Positions 1 through 6,343 of a stretch of DNA of 11,036 nucleotides are shown piece by piece; the stretch's first letter is position 1, and every line of letters begins with the position of its first letter. Under the pieces are notes generated by a model. That model made no database searches. It was not told where the DNA came from and was given only the letters and a program-made list of their open reading frames with translations. The DNA is taken from positions 1 to 11,036 of the forward strand of contig DFZI01000105.1 in NCBI GenBank assembly GCA_002383665.1, in the 5' to 3' direction. This stretch comes from Dehalococcoidia bacterium UBA4060 (GTDB taxonomy: Bacteria; Chloroflexota; Dehalococcoidia; GIF9; UBA5629). Both the position numbers and the translations under genes were made by a program.

Positions 1-119
1 TGCGATACATTAAACAGCTTCAGTTCGTGCTGAGGGAACTTCTTCTGGATAAACCTGACATACTGTAATGTAACGCTGAGTTCACCCTTGGGACTGCCGT
101 TAATCACCGCAATATTCAT
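1..119 (-). CDS. Flavodoxin-fold NAD(P)H-dependent FMN reductase, N-terminal part
   Basis: The first about 39 codons of a gene that continues past the left edge. The protein opens with MNIAVINGSPKG, the beta1/phosphate-loop pattern (hydrophobic strand, then NGSPKG) that binds FMN phosphate in NADPH-dependent FMN reductases and iron-sulfur flavoproteins. It continues with a helix and a second strand (about residues 31-38, HELKLFNV), as in that fold. The ATG at 119-117 is preceded by a GAGGGGG Shine-Dalgarno seven nt upstream, which fixes the start. The gene follows the znu operon in the same direction, 136 bp downstream of znuB, so it probably has its own promoter or is a distal cistron. Substrate and partner cannot be judged from this fragment. 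Family is fairly sure, exact function unknown. Confidence 0.8.
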   Translation of the reverse strand, partial: MNIAVINGSPKGELSVTLQYVRFIQKKFPQHELKLFNVS

Positions 120-146
120 GACCGAGCCCCCTCATTAAATATTTTT

Positions 147-255
147 ATATCGTTTGATCTGGAGTGATGTTGCCCGTCTGCAGAGACTGCTCAAAACTAC
201 TCATAAACACACAAACATCAAGCGCGTCAAGCCACTTGTAAGGTCCGTCCAGCGT
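147..255 (-). other. Protein-like open stretch in frame after the znuB stop
   Basis: Between znuB and the flavodoxin-like gene, the znuB reading frame stays open for 36 codons beyond its TAG stop (258-256), up to a TAA at 147-145. The translation looks protein-like rather than random: it begins TLDGPYKWLDALDVCVF and continues through an acidic/polar helix-like segment to PDQTI. No start codon with a Shine-Dalgarno is evident; an internal ATG at 204 would give only 19 residues. It may be a gene remnant, the former C-terminus of a neighbour, or chance. I do not recognise it. Confidence 0.25.
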
Positions 256-1074
256 CTAATGGTGGGCACGCTGTTGTTTCAAGCCTCCGACAATGTAGGT
301 AATTAACAGGACAATGCCGCTAAACAATATGATAGTGGCACCTGAAGCCAGGTTAAGGACAAAGGAGAGCCAGAGCCCTCCGAATGTGAAGACCATACCG
401 AAGAGCACCGATAGCAACATCATTTTTTTTAGATCGTTGGTAAACCTCCGGGCCAGCGCTGCCGGGAAAGTCAGCATGGCAATAACCAGTATCATGCCCA
501 CCACTCTGATCAGCACCACCACCGTCAGCGCTACCATGCACAACAGGAGAAGATATAGCTGGTTGACCGGCATGCCTGCCACGGTGGCATATTCCTCGTC
601 GAAACACAAAAGTAAAAAATCCTTGTAAAAAATAATGATCAGGGTGATGATAACGGCATCCAGCCCCAGCATCAGGAGGAGATCGGAAGAAGGGACGGTT
701 AAAATGTTGCCAAACAGGTAGCTCATCAGGTCAGGCGCATATCCCGCCGAGAGGCCGATGAAGATCACACCCAGCGCCATGCCCAGTGCCCATATAATGC
801 CGGTGGCCGTATCCTCCGGCAGTTTTGTCTTTTTCGTCACCACTCCCATGGTCAGGGCTGAGAGCAGGGCAAACAGCATGGCCCCTAACACCGGACTGAA
901 TTTGAGCAGATACCCCAGGCCAATACCTCCAAACGAAGAGTGAGCTATGCTCCCACTCATGGAAACGATCTTCTTAACTACAACATATACCCCTACAAGG
1001 CCGCAGGCCACGGAGGCCAGCAATCCCGCCATCAGGGCGTTGCGCATAAATTCAAACTGGAATGTATCGAACAT
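256..1074 (-). CDS. znuB: Zinc ABC transporter permease (ZnuB/ABC-3 family)
   Basis: Inner-membrane permease that forms the channel of the metal uptake transporter with ZnuC and receives metal from the ZnuA lipoprotein. At 272 aa it has the normal length of the ABC-3 (ZnuB/TroC/MntB) family. It is almost wholly hydrophobic, with about eight membrane segments. The N-terminal FMRNALMAGLLASVACGLVG stretch and the following IVSMSGSIAHSSFGGIGLGY segment (about residues 37-56) are typical of this family. The ATG lies 2 nt after the znuC stop, so translation is probably coupled. It is the last gene of the fur-znuA-znuC-znuB operon. The gene ends in QQRAHH and no clear terminator follows. Zinc rather than manganese is inferred from the ZnuA ligand set; the permease itself does not decide it. 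Confidence 0.92.
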   Translation of the reverse strand: MFDTFQFEFMRNALMAGLLASVACGLVGVYVVVKKIVSMSGSIAHSSFGGIGLGYLLKFSPVLGAMLFALLSALTMGVVTKKTKLPEDTATGIIWALGMALGVIFIGLSAGYAPDLMSYLFGNILTVPSSDLLLMLGLDAVIITLIIIFYKDFLLLCFDEEYATVAGMPVNQLYLLLLCMVALTVVVLIRVVGMILVIAMLTFPAALARRFTNDLKKMMLLSVLFGMVFTFGGLWLSFVLNLASGATIILFSGIVLLITYIVGGLKQQRAHH

Positions 1075-1076
1075 AA

Positions 1077-1838
1077 TTAGTGCTCACGCAATACCCTGTG
1101 CGGGACATTGCCATGGGCAATCAACTGCACCGGGCATTTATAGGTGGCTTCAAGCACCTCGGGGGAGACCTCACGTGACCCGTGGTAAAAAAGCCGCTGG
1201 TTGAGGCAGGCGATTTTATCGACAAAGACGGAAACTGCACCGATATCATGAGAGACCATGATAATCGTCATCTGCTTTTTTAAATGCTCCAGCAGCTCAT
1301 AAAACTCGGTTTGCATGGTAGTATCAATGCTGGCGGTTGGTTCATCCAGCAACAACAAACTGGGTTCGGATACCAGGGCACGAGCAATCAGGACACGTTG
1401 CTGCTGGCCACCGGAAAGCTGACCGATCTGGGTAGAGGCATGTTCCAGCATGCCCACCTCCTGCAACGCCTGCCGGACGACAGCACGGTCTGTGGCATTA
1501 TAGTAACGGAGCAACCCTGCGCGGCTGTATCGCCCCATCATGACCACATCCTGCACACTGGCAGGAAACCCATGATCATAGTTACTGGTCTGGGGTACAT
1601 AACCAATGCGGCTGCGGCTTTTTTCCGGCGTGTTGCCCAGTACTCTAACCAGGCCACTATACGGCTTCACCAGTCCCAGTATGACTTTGAGCAGTGTGCT
1701 CTTGCCGCCGCCGTTAGGGCCAATAATTCCGAGGAAATCATGCTCTTCAACTGCGAGGTTAATATCCTGCAGGACGACATGCGACCCATAGCTTACGTTG
1801 ACATTCTCCAGTCTGAGAACTTCCTCTTGCACAGACAT
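1077..1838 (-). CDS. znuC: Zinc ABC transporter ATP-binding protein
   Basis: Cytoplasmic ATPase that powers the ZnuABC importer. All ABC motifs are present in this 253-aa protein: Walker A GPNGGGKST (residues 40-48), Q-loop near VPQ (81-83), signature LSGGQQQR (141-148), Walker B LLLLDEP (161-167) and the switch histidine in MVSHD (about 197). Similar-length ATPases (MntB/TroB/ZnuC) share this layout. The C-terminal tail (YKCPVQLIAHGNVPHRV) carries a Cys and two His but is short, unlike the long His-rich tail of some ZnuC. The ATG overlaps the last base of the znuA stop (TAATG), which indicates coupled translation. An AGAGG about 10 nt upstream may serve as ribosome site. Confidence 0.94.
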   Translation of the reverse strand: MSVQEEVLRLENVNVSYGSHVVLQDINLAVEEHDFLGIIGPNGGGKSTLLKVILGLVKPYSGLVRVLGNTPEKSRSRIGYVPQTSNYDHGFPASVQDVVMMGRYSRAGLLRYYNATDRAVVRQALQEVGMLEHASTQIGQLSGGQQQRVLIARALVSEPSLLLLDEPTASIDTTMQTEFYELLEHLKKQMTIIMVSHDIGAVSVFVDKIACLNQRLFYHGSREVSPEVLEATYKCPVQLIAHGNVPHRVLREH

Positions 1839-2707
1839 TATTTTAATGCCTCTTTAAAAGCGCCTGCCACTTTTCTCATATTATCCAGGTAGTCTCCTGC
1901 CAGAGGATCGATAGCAACCACGCGGCCCCCGATCTCGGCTGCGATTGTTTCAGCATTCCTTGTGCTGAACTCGGGAGAAACAAAAATGACTTTAATATTT
2001 TTATTTTTTGCTTCCTGGATCAACCTGACCATATAGGCAGCCTGAGGCTCCTTGCCTCCCTCCTCGATTGCCAACTGCTGCAACCCATAATCCCTGGCGA
2101 AATAACCCCAGGACGGATGATAGACGATGAACGCATGATTTTTTATATCTTTCAAGGACGCCTCTATCTCGCCGTCCAGTGCATTCAGGCGTGCAATATA
2201 GGCGTCACGGTTTTGCTCATAATATGACCGGCCGGAAGGGTCCACCTGAACCAGGCCCTGGCAGATATTGCTGACCATAACCACGGCATTTTTAAGCGAG
2301 GTCCAGATGTGCGGGTCCATGCCCGGCTCATGCTCATCCGAGCTCTCCACCAGACCGATGCCCTTGCTGCAATCTACCACCAACATATCCCTGTTCTGCG
2401 CGATCAGTTTTTCCAGCCAGGTCAGCTCAAATTCAACGGGTGTTCCCACTTTGGCATATAAGCGTGCTTTGCTGAGCAGAGCCATCTGTGCAGGCGTGAC
2501 CTCGTACGTATGCGGGCTGGCTCCAGGTGGTACCATCACGGTCACATAAACCCTGTCACCCCCCACGGCGGTAACAAACTCCTGTTGAGGAAGGATAGTT
2601 ACCACCACACCTATCTTATCCTGACTTGAGCTCTGCTGCACTGGCTGACAGGCCGGCACAACCATAAGGCAAACCAACGACAGTAAAATAATCAGTAAAC
2701 GGGCCAC
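1838..2707 (-). CDS. znuA: Zinc-binding lipoprotein of the ABC importer (ZnuA/TroA family)
   Basis: Cluster A-I substrate-binding lipoprotein that captures metal outside the membrane and delivers it to ZnuB. The signal peptide (residues 1-19) ends in a lipobox with lipidated Cys20 (VPAC). The metal ligands fall at His66 (ASPHTYE), His133 (MDPHIW), His197 (YHPSW) and Asp267 (AIDPLAGD). A His at the third position is the zinc-type arrangement of TroA/ZnuA, whereas manganese PsaA-type proteins carry Glu there. The His-rich loop of many zinc proteins is reduced here to DEHE (124-127). The start is a GTG at 2707-2705, preceded by GAGGA six nt upstream and only 2 nt after the stop of the regulator gene. 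Length (289 aa) is normal. Lipid anchoring fits a Gram-positive-like or single-membrane envelope. Confidence 0.92.
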   Translation of the reverse strand: MARLLIILLSLVCLMVVPACQPVQQSSSQDKIGVVVTILPQQEFVTAVGGDRVYVTVMVPPGASPHTYEVTPAQMALLSKARLYAKVGTPVEFELTWLEKLIAQNRDMLVVDCSKGIGLVESSDEHEPGMDPHIWTSLKNAVVMVSNICQGLVQVDPSGRSYYEQNRDAYIARLNALDGEIEASLKDIKNHAFIVYHPSWGYFARDYGLQQLAIEEGGKEPQAAYMVRLIQEAKNKNIKVIFVSPEFSTRNAETIAAEIGGRVVAIDPLAGDYLDNMRKVAGAFKEALK

Positions 2708-2709
2708 AG

Positions 2710-3141
2710 CTAATCCTCTCTTCCATCCAGGCAGCTACTGCAGCAGCCCATGAATTCCAGCAGATGTTTTTCAATCTTGAAACCGGTCTCTTGCGAGAGC
2801 CTTTTCTGTAAGCTATCCAGTTCACAGCCGGTGAAATCCACCACCCTGCCACAGCCTCTGCATATCAGGTGATGATGATGTCCGTCAGACCGCCTCTTCA
2901 GATAGCTTCGGCAGCTATTGCCTATGTGAACCTCGCACAGAAGGCCATTTTCCTGCAGTAGCTCCAGGGTGCGATAAACCGTGACCAGTCCAATGCCGGG
3001 TTGTTTATCCCTGAGCCGGGCAAATATATCAGCCGCAGTAAGGTGCTCTTCACTGCCGCTTAACACTTCTATGATTGCTTTACGCTGGGGCGTGAGCTTG
3101 CAGCCTTTGTTCCTCAGTGCCAGTGCTATCTCACTATCCAT
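2710..3141 (-). CDS. Fur-family metalloregulator, probably zinc-responsive (Zur-like)
   Basis: A 143-aa DNA-binding repressor of the Fur superfamily. The N-terminal winged helix contains the family signature LTPQRKAI (16-23) and the recognition helix VTVYRTLELL (53-62). The dimerisation/metal region has HHHHLICRGCG (88-98) and GCCSSC (132-137). Cys94/Cys97 with Cys134/Cys137 should form the structural zinc site, and the His88-91 cluster the regulatory site. Being first in an operon with znuA-znuC-znuB argues for zinc sensing (Zur), but sequence alone does not exclude Fur or PerR function. It is probably autoregulated through the inverted repeat at 3159-3173. The A/T-only leader before the ATG at 3141 has no recognisable Shine-Dalgarno, so translation may rely on an unstructured leader. 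Confidence 0.88.
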   Translation of the reverse strand: MDSEIALALRNKGCKLTPQRKAIIEVLSGSEEHLTAADIFARLRDKQPGIGLVTVYRTLELLQENGLLCEVHIGNSCRSYLKRRSDGHHHHLICRGCGRVVDFTGCELDSLQKRLSQETGFKIEKHLLEFMGCCSSCLDGRED

Positions 3142-3153
3142 ATATAATAAATA

Positions 3154-3178
3154 TTAATTGAAAATTATTTTCATTTAA
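3154..3178. promoter_or_regulatory. Fur/Zur-type operator, 7-1-7 inverted repeat
   Basis: Core TGAAAAT-T-ATTTTCA at 3159-3173 is a perfect 7-1-7 inverted repeat, the architecture of Fur-family boxes (compare Bacillus Fur TGATAAT-N-ATTATCA). Flanks TTAAT (3154-3158) and TTTAA (3174-3178) extend the dyad to 25 bp with one mismatched pair. It begins one base downstream of the -10 box of the fur-znu promoter and covers the expected transcription start, a position suited to repression by the product of the first gene. Confidence 0.82.
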
Positions 3179-3179
3179 C

Positions 3180-3209
3180 ATTGTAGCGGTCTGTTCCTCC
3201 TTGTGTCAA
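3180..3209 (-). promoter_or_regulatory. Sigma70-type promoter of the fur-znuACB operon
   Basis: On the minus strand the -35 box TTGACA (3209-3204) is a full consensus match. It is followed by an 18-nt spacer and a -10 box TACAAT (3185-3180), five of six consensus. Transcription should start near 3173, inside the Fur-type inverted repeat, and the leader to the ATG at 3141 would be about 33 nt. This is the best promoter in the window. Confidence 0.8.
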
Positions 3210-3240
3210 ATTAAATCCATAAACCTGGCTTTCAGTCCAC

Positions 3241-3269
3241 TTGAAATATGTCCACTAATAATGTACATT
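3241..3269 (+). promoter_or_regulatory. Promoter of the winged-helix/NTase gene
   Basis: The -35 box TTGAAA (3241-3246) and -10 box TACATT (3264-3269) are separated by 17 nt. The predicted start near 3276 would leave a leader of about 15 nt that holds the AGGTG ribosome site. The -10 box lies inside the inverted repeat at 3261-3276, and the -35 box lies between two GTCCACT repeats. Confidence 0.6.
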
Positions 3270-3276
3270 AGTACAT
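3261..3276. promoter_or_regulatory. Inverted repeat over the promoter, candidate operator
   Basis: ATGTAC (3261-3266) and GTACAT (3271-3276) are perfect inverted arms around the 4-nt centre ATTA. The dyad overlaps the -10 box and predicted start of the gene at 3291, whose product carries a winged helix. Autorepression is the simplest reading and is an inference. Confidence 0.55.
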
Positions 3277-3279
3277 AAT

Positions 3280-3284
3280 AGGTG
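3280..3284 (+). promoter_or_regulatory. Ribosome binding site deciding the start at 3291
   Basis: AGGTG lies six nt before the ATG at 3291. The in-frame GTG at 3282 falls inside this AGGTG, so it is the ribosome site rather than the start codon. Confidence 0.7.
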
Positions 3285-3290
3285 TTCGAT

Positions 3291-3947
3291 ATGAATACAC
3301 TCAGGTACTTTATCACGTCGAAAGCCAAGCGCAGCGTACTGAAGCTGTTCCTGTCTCATCCGGACGGAGCTTTCTATACCAGGGAGGTGGCACGATTGAC
3401 CGCCGAGCCACTCAATGCGGTCCGGCGTGAGCTGGGGTACCTGGAAAAGGCCGGCCTTTTACGCTCTTATGCTCAGGGGAATCTCAAGTATTATCAGGTC
3501 GTCAGATCATTCCCAGTGCTGGCAGAATGGCAAAAGATAATCCTGTCCACCCTCGAGGTAGATGCCGAAACCGATGCATCTGTCTTTGAAATGATCAAAC
3601 CAGCCGTAGAACCTTCCGGTCAGCCTGAAACCATCACCCTGGCCGACGTGGTAAGCATGCTGCATAATGTCCTCAATCCGCTGAGCTCGATCAATCTGGC
3701 CTTAATCCACGGCAAGGCGGCGGCATCCGAAGCCATTCCTGAAGACGGCATCGACCTGCTGGTAGTGGGTGACATTCCTCCGGATAGTCTGCTATCTCTG
3801 CTTGCAGATGTAGAAGATAAAACCGGGGTTTCGATCAAGCCGGTGCGCATGACACACAGCGATTTTGATTACCGTAATGCTAAAGGCGACCCGTTCATCC
3901 GCCGCATCTGGAGCGAAAAAAAGCTGGTAGTCAAAGGCAGGCACTGA
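3291..3947 (+). CDS. Winged-helix protein fused to a degenerate nucleotidyltransferase domain
   Basis: A 218-aa protein, probably a cytoplasmic DNA-binding regulator. Residues about 5-70 form a winged helix: SVLKLFLSHPDGAFYTREVA, then a recognition helix NAVRRELGYLEKAGLL and wing SYAQGNLKYYQV. After a linker, residues about 133-215 align with minimal nucleotidyltransferase (MNT) domains. They contain NLALIHGKAAASE where active enzymes have a GS-containing motif, and GIDLLVVGD where active enzymes have DIDLLVVGD. The motif serine is replaced (Gly141-Lys142) and the first metal-binding Asp is Gly153, leaving only Asp155, so it is probably catalytically dead. The end (DPFIRRIWSEKKLVVKG) is typical of HTH-MNT fusions. 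No HEPN partner, which would make a toxin-antitoxin pair, is next to it. It is divergent from the fur-znu operon and converges on the helicase gene with a 5-bp gap. Target and ligand unknown. Confidence 0.75.
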   Translation: MNTLRYFITSKAKRSVLKLFLSHPDGAFYTREVARLTAEPLNAVRRELGYLEKAGLLRSYAQGNLKYYQVVRSFPVLAEWQKIILSTLEVDAETDASVFEMIKPAVEPSGQPETITLADVVSMLHNVLNPLSSINLALIHGKAAASEAIPEDGIDLLVVGDIPPDSLLSLLADVEDKTGVSIKPVRMTHSDFDYRNAKGDPFIRRIWSEKKLVVKGRH

Positions 3948-3952
3948 ATGGC

Positions 3953-6250
3953 TCAGCTATCATGGCTTCCGCCTATACCCACCAGGGCGCGCAATAAGAT
4001 AGTCGCAGCTTTCTTATCCAGCGGCTCGTTATTATTGCCGCATTTGGGAGACTGTATGCAGGCCGGGCAGCCATCGCAGCAGGGACATTCCTCCAAAGTC
4101 TTGAGGGTTGCCGCCCAGAGGGCCTCAATAATCTCATAGCCCTTGGCGGCGATGCCCGTGCCACCGGGGTAACCATCGTAGATAAAGACCTGCGCCCAGC
4201 CGGTATCGATATGGTAAGGTGTGGAGACACCGCCGATATCATTGCGGTCGCACATGGCAAAAAGCGGCAGGATAGCGATAGCCGCATGTTCTACGGCATG
4301 CAGCCCCCCATGAAAATCGAGCTTTCCCTTTTCAATAGTCTCAACTGCACTCTGCGGCAGATCAAACCACACCCCCTGAGTTACGAAGCGCTGTGGCGGC
4401 AGGTCCACAGACTCCTCCCCCAACACCTCATCCGTGAAATGTTTCTTTTTTTTAAACCCTATCACCTGGTTGCTTACATCCACCATGCCCAGGCAAACAT
4501 GTACCCCGTTGCATTCTTTCTCCCGCATCTTCTTCAGCACTTTGAGGTCAGTCAGCTCAAGGGTCTGTGTATAATAAGGGACATTGGCCGGCTCGACGAT
4601 GGCTACATGTTTTTCAATATCCAGCTCCCGGACAAAAAATGATTCACCCTGGTGCAGGTAAATGGCGCCGGGGTGCAACTGCCAGAAGGCATGATCCTCT
4701 TCGACCGTCTCCAGAATATCATAGCCCTGCAGGGCATTCAGCACCTGGTAATTCTGACTGGAGGCTGAACGCAGGCCGACCTCCTGCGCCGGATGCGACA
4801 CGTCGGGCGCAATGTGCCAGCAGTCACCAACTCTGCGCAACCCGCCTTGCTCTTCGAGATCTGTCAGTACCAGAGCCAGATTTTTACCAAAGTAAAGGCT
4901 GTCCGTCATATCTACCGGCTTTTCCCAGGCAGCACATAAAAGATGAGGGTACAGTATATTGTCGTTTTCCCAGTTGATGAGGGCATTTTCAAATGCCTTG
5001 CCAAAAAAGAAATCAGGATTGTTCATAAGATACTGGTCGAGCGGGTCATTGCGTGCCACCATGAAGGTAATCGATCTGTCATTCCGCCTCCCGCTGCGCC
5101 CTGCCTGCTGCCAGGCACTGGCAATGCTGCCGGGATAGCCTGTTAGTATGGTGGCCTCCAGGTCGCCGATATCAATGCCCAGCTCCAGTGCATTGGTGGC
5201 TACGACGCCCAGAAGCTCACCAGTAAATAGCCCCCTCTCGATCTCCCTGCGCTCCGAGGCGAGATAACCGGCGCGATAAGGCCTGATCTCATCACCAAGG
5301 GGATGGCCCAGCAGATCACGGCTGTAAACGTATATAAGCTCCGCCAGCTTGCGCGTCCCGGCAAAGTCCAGCGTACGCACACCCTGCCTGATCAGCTCGG
5401 TGAGAAGGTAAGTCGATTCACTGTTGGCGCTACGCCGCACACTACGCGCCTCATCGATAAGAGGTGGGTTCCAGAAAACAAAATCCTTGCCCCCATAGGG
5501 CGCACCATCCTGGTCGACCACCTTGAAGGACAATCCTGCCAGCCTTTCTGCATGCTCACCGGGATTGGCAATGGTGGCAGAGCAGAACACAAATTGTGGC
5601 CGGCTATTATATAGCTCACACAAGCGCCGCAAACGCCGGAGCACGCACGCCACATGCGATCCAAAAACACCACGGTACACGTGGGTTTCATCCAGGACCA
5701 CATATTTTAAACGCCTCAGAAAATGAGCCCATGCTCTGTGGTTGGGCAATATGCCAACATGCAGCATATCAGGATTTGTGAGCACAATTCGTGCACGTTT
5801 CCGTATTCCGGAACGGTCTTCTCCCGCAGTGTCTCCATCATAGGTGGCACATTCCCACGGCAAATTAATCGTTGGCCCTGCCATCTCGGTCAGCGATCTC
5901 AACTGGTCCTGTGCCAGCGCCTTAGTAGGGAAAAGATAAATCGCACGGGCAGAGGGATCTTCCAGCAAAGTATCCAAAACCGGAATGTTGTAGCAAAGTG
6001 TCTTGCCGCTGGCGCTGGGGGTGGAAACCATAACATTATTCCCCCGGCGTATTAGATTTATGGCTTGGGCCTGGTGCGAGTAAAGAGTGTTAATGCCCAG
6101 TTTCTCCAGCCTCTCCTGCAATACAGGATGAAGAGGGTGCTCCAGATACCCGGGCCTGGCCTCCCGGGCTGGTATATGCTGGACATAAACAACCTGGTTC
6201 TTGTATTCGGGATCGGATTTTAGGTAGGCAAGGAACGAGTCAGCGTCCAC
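3953..6250 (-). CDS. DEAD/DEAH-box helicase, YprA/MrfA type with C-terminal zinc-binding region
   Basis: A 765-aa ATP-dependent helicase. Domain order: Q-motif region with SHQ (58-60), Walker A TPSASGKT (77-84), TNPDML (158-163), Walker B DETH (187-190), motif III SAT (224-226), then a second RecA domain with ALELGIDIG and motif VI QQAGRSGRR. The C-terminal third is DUF1998-like and ends in a cysteine cluster C-x-C-C-x2-C-x2-C-x5-C (722-737). This is the architecture and length of Bacillus YprA (MrfA, about 750 aa), known for repair of mitomycin-type DNA damage together with the nuclease MrfB. No MrfB-like gene is in this window. The only possible start is GTG at 6250, because an in-frame TAA lies two codons upstream (6256-6254). 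There is no Shine-Dalgarno but a TATAAT box six nt before it, which suggests a leaderless mRNA. Confidence 0.88.
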   Translation of the reverse strand: MDADSFLAYLKSDPEYKNQVVYVQHIPAREARPGYLEHPLHPVLQERLEKLGINTLYSHQAQAINLIRRGNNVMVSTPSASGKTLCYNIPVLDTLLEDPSARAIYLFPTKALAQDQLRSLTEMAGPTINLPWECATYDGDTAGEDRSGIRKRARIVLTNPDMLHVGILPNHRAWAHFLRRLKYVVLDETHVYRGVFGSHVACVLRRLRRLCELYNSRPQFVFCSATIANPGEHAERLAGLSFKVVDQDGAPYGGKDFVFWNPPLIDEARSVRRSANSESTYLLTELIRQGVRTLDFAGTRKLAELIYVYSRDLLGHPLGDEIRPYRAGYLASERREIERGLFTGELLGVVATNALELGIDIGDLEATILTGYPGSIASAWQQAGRSGRRNDRSITFMVARNDPLDQYLMNNPDFFFGKAFENALINWENDNILYPHLLCAAWEKPVDMTDSLYFGKNLALVLTDLEEQGGLRRVGDCWHIAPDVSHPAQEVGLRSASSQNYQVLNALQGYDILETVEEDHAFWQLHPGAIYLHQGESFFVRELDIEKHVAIVEPANVPYYTQTLELTDLKVLKKMREKECNGVHVCLGMVDVSNQVIGFKKKKHFTDEVLGEESVDLPPQRFVTQGVWFDLPQSAVETIEKGKLDFHGGLHAVEHAAIAILPLFAMCDRNDIGGVSTPYHIDTGWAQVFIYDGYPGGTGIAAKGYEIIEALWAATLKTLEECPCCDGCPACIQSPKCGNNNEPLDKKAATILLRALVGIGGSHDS

Positions 6251-6256
6251 AGATTA

Positions 6257-6285
6257 ATTATACAGCCATAAATCCGTGGCGCTAA
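6257..6285 (-). promoter_or_regulatory. Promoter giving a likely leaderless helicase transcript
   Basis: A perfect -10 box TATAAT (6262-6257) lies six nt upstream of the GTG at 6250, so the expected transcription start coincides with the start codon. The -35 candidate TTAGCG (6285-6280), 17 nt further up, matches consensus in only three positions. The absence of any Shine-Dalgarno sequence fits a leaderless message. Confidence 0.55.
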
Positions 6286-6343
6286 GCGAAGTGCGCTTTG
6301 CGTTCCCTTTACTCAATCTCTGTCACCCTGCCAACCCACCTGA

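Noticed and set aside
1284..1892. 202-codon open frame on the plus strand across znuC and the end of znuA
   Set aside because: It lies antisense to znuC, whose ABC motifs are all intact, and the translation resembles no known protein and has no ribosome site.
3282..3290. GTG 3282 as start of the winged-helix gene
   Set aside because: The GTG lies within AGGTG, the ribosome site that is well spaced for ATG 3291.
3291..3947. MNT/HEPN toxin-antitoxin system
   Set aside because: The MNT-like domain has lost catalytic residues and no HEPN gene adjoins; both neighbours are accounted for by other functions.
6279..6303. GC-rich imperfect inverted repeat after the DUF503 gene as a terminator
   Set aside because: Arms are short and broken, and no T-run follows on the minus strand; it also overlaps the helicase promoter region.
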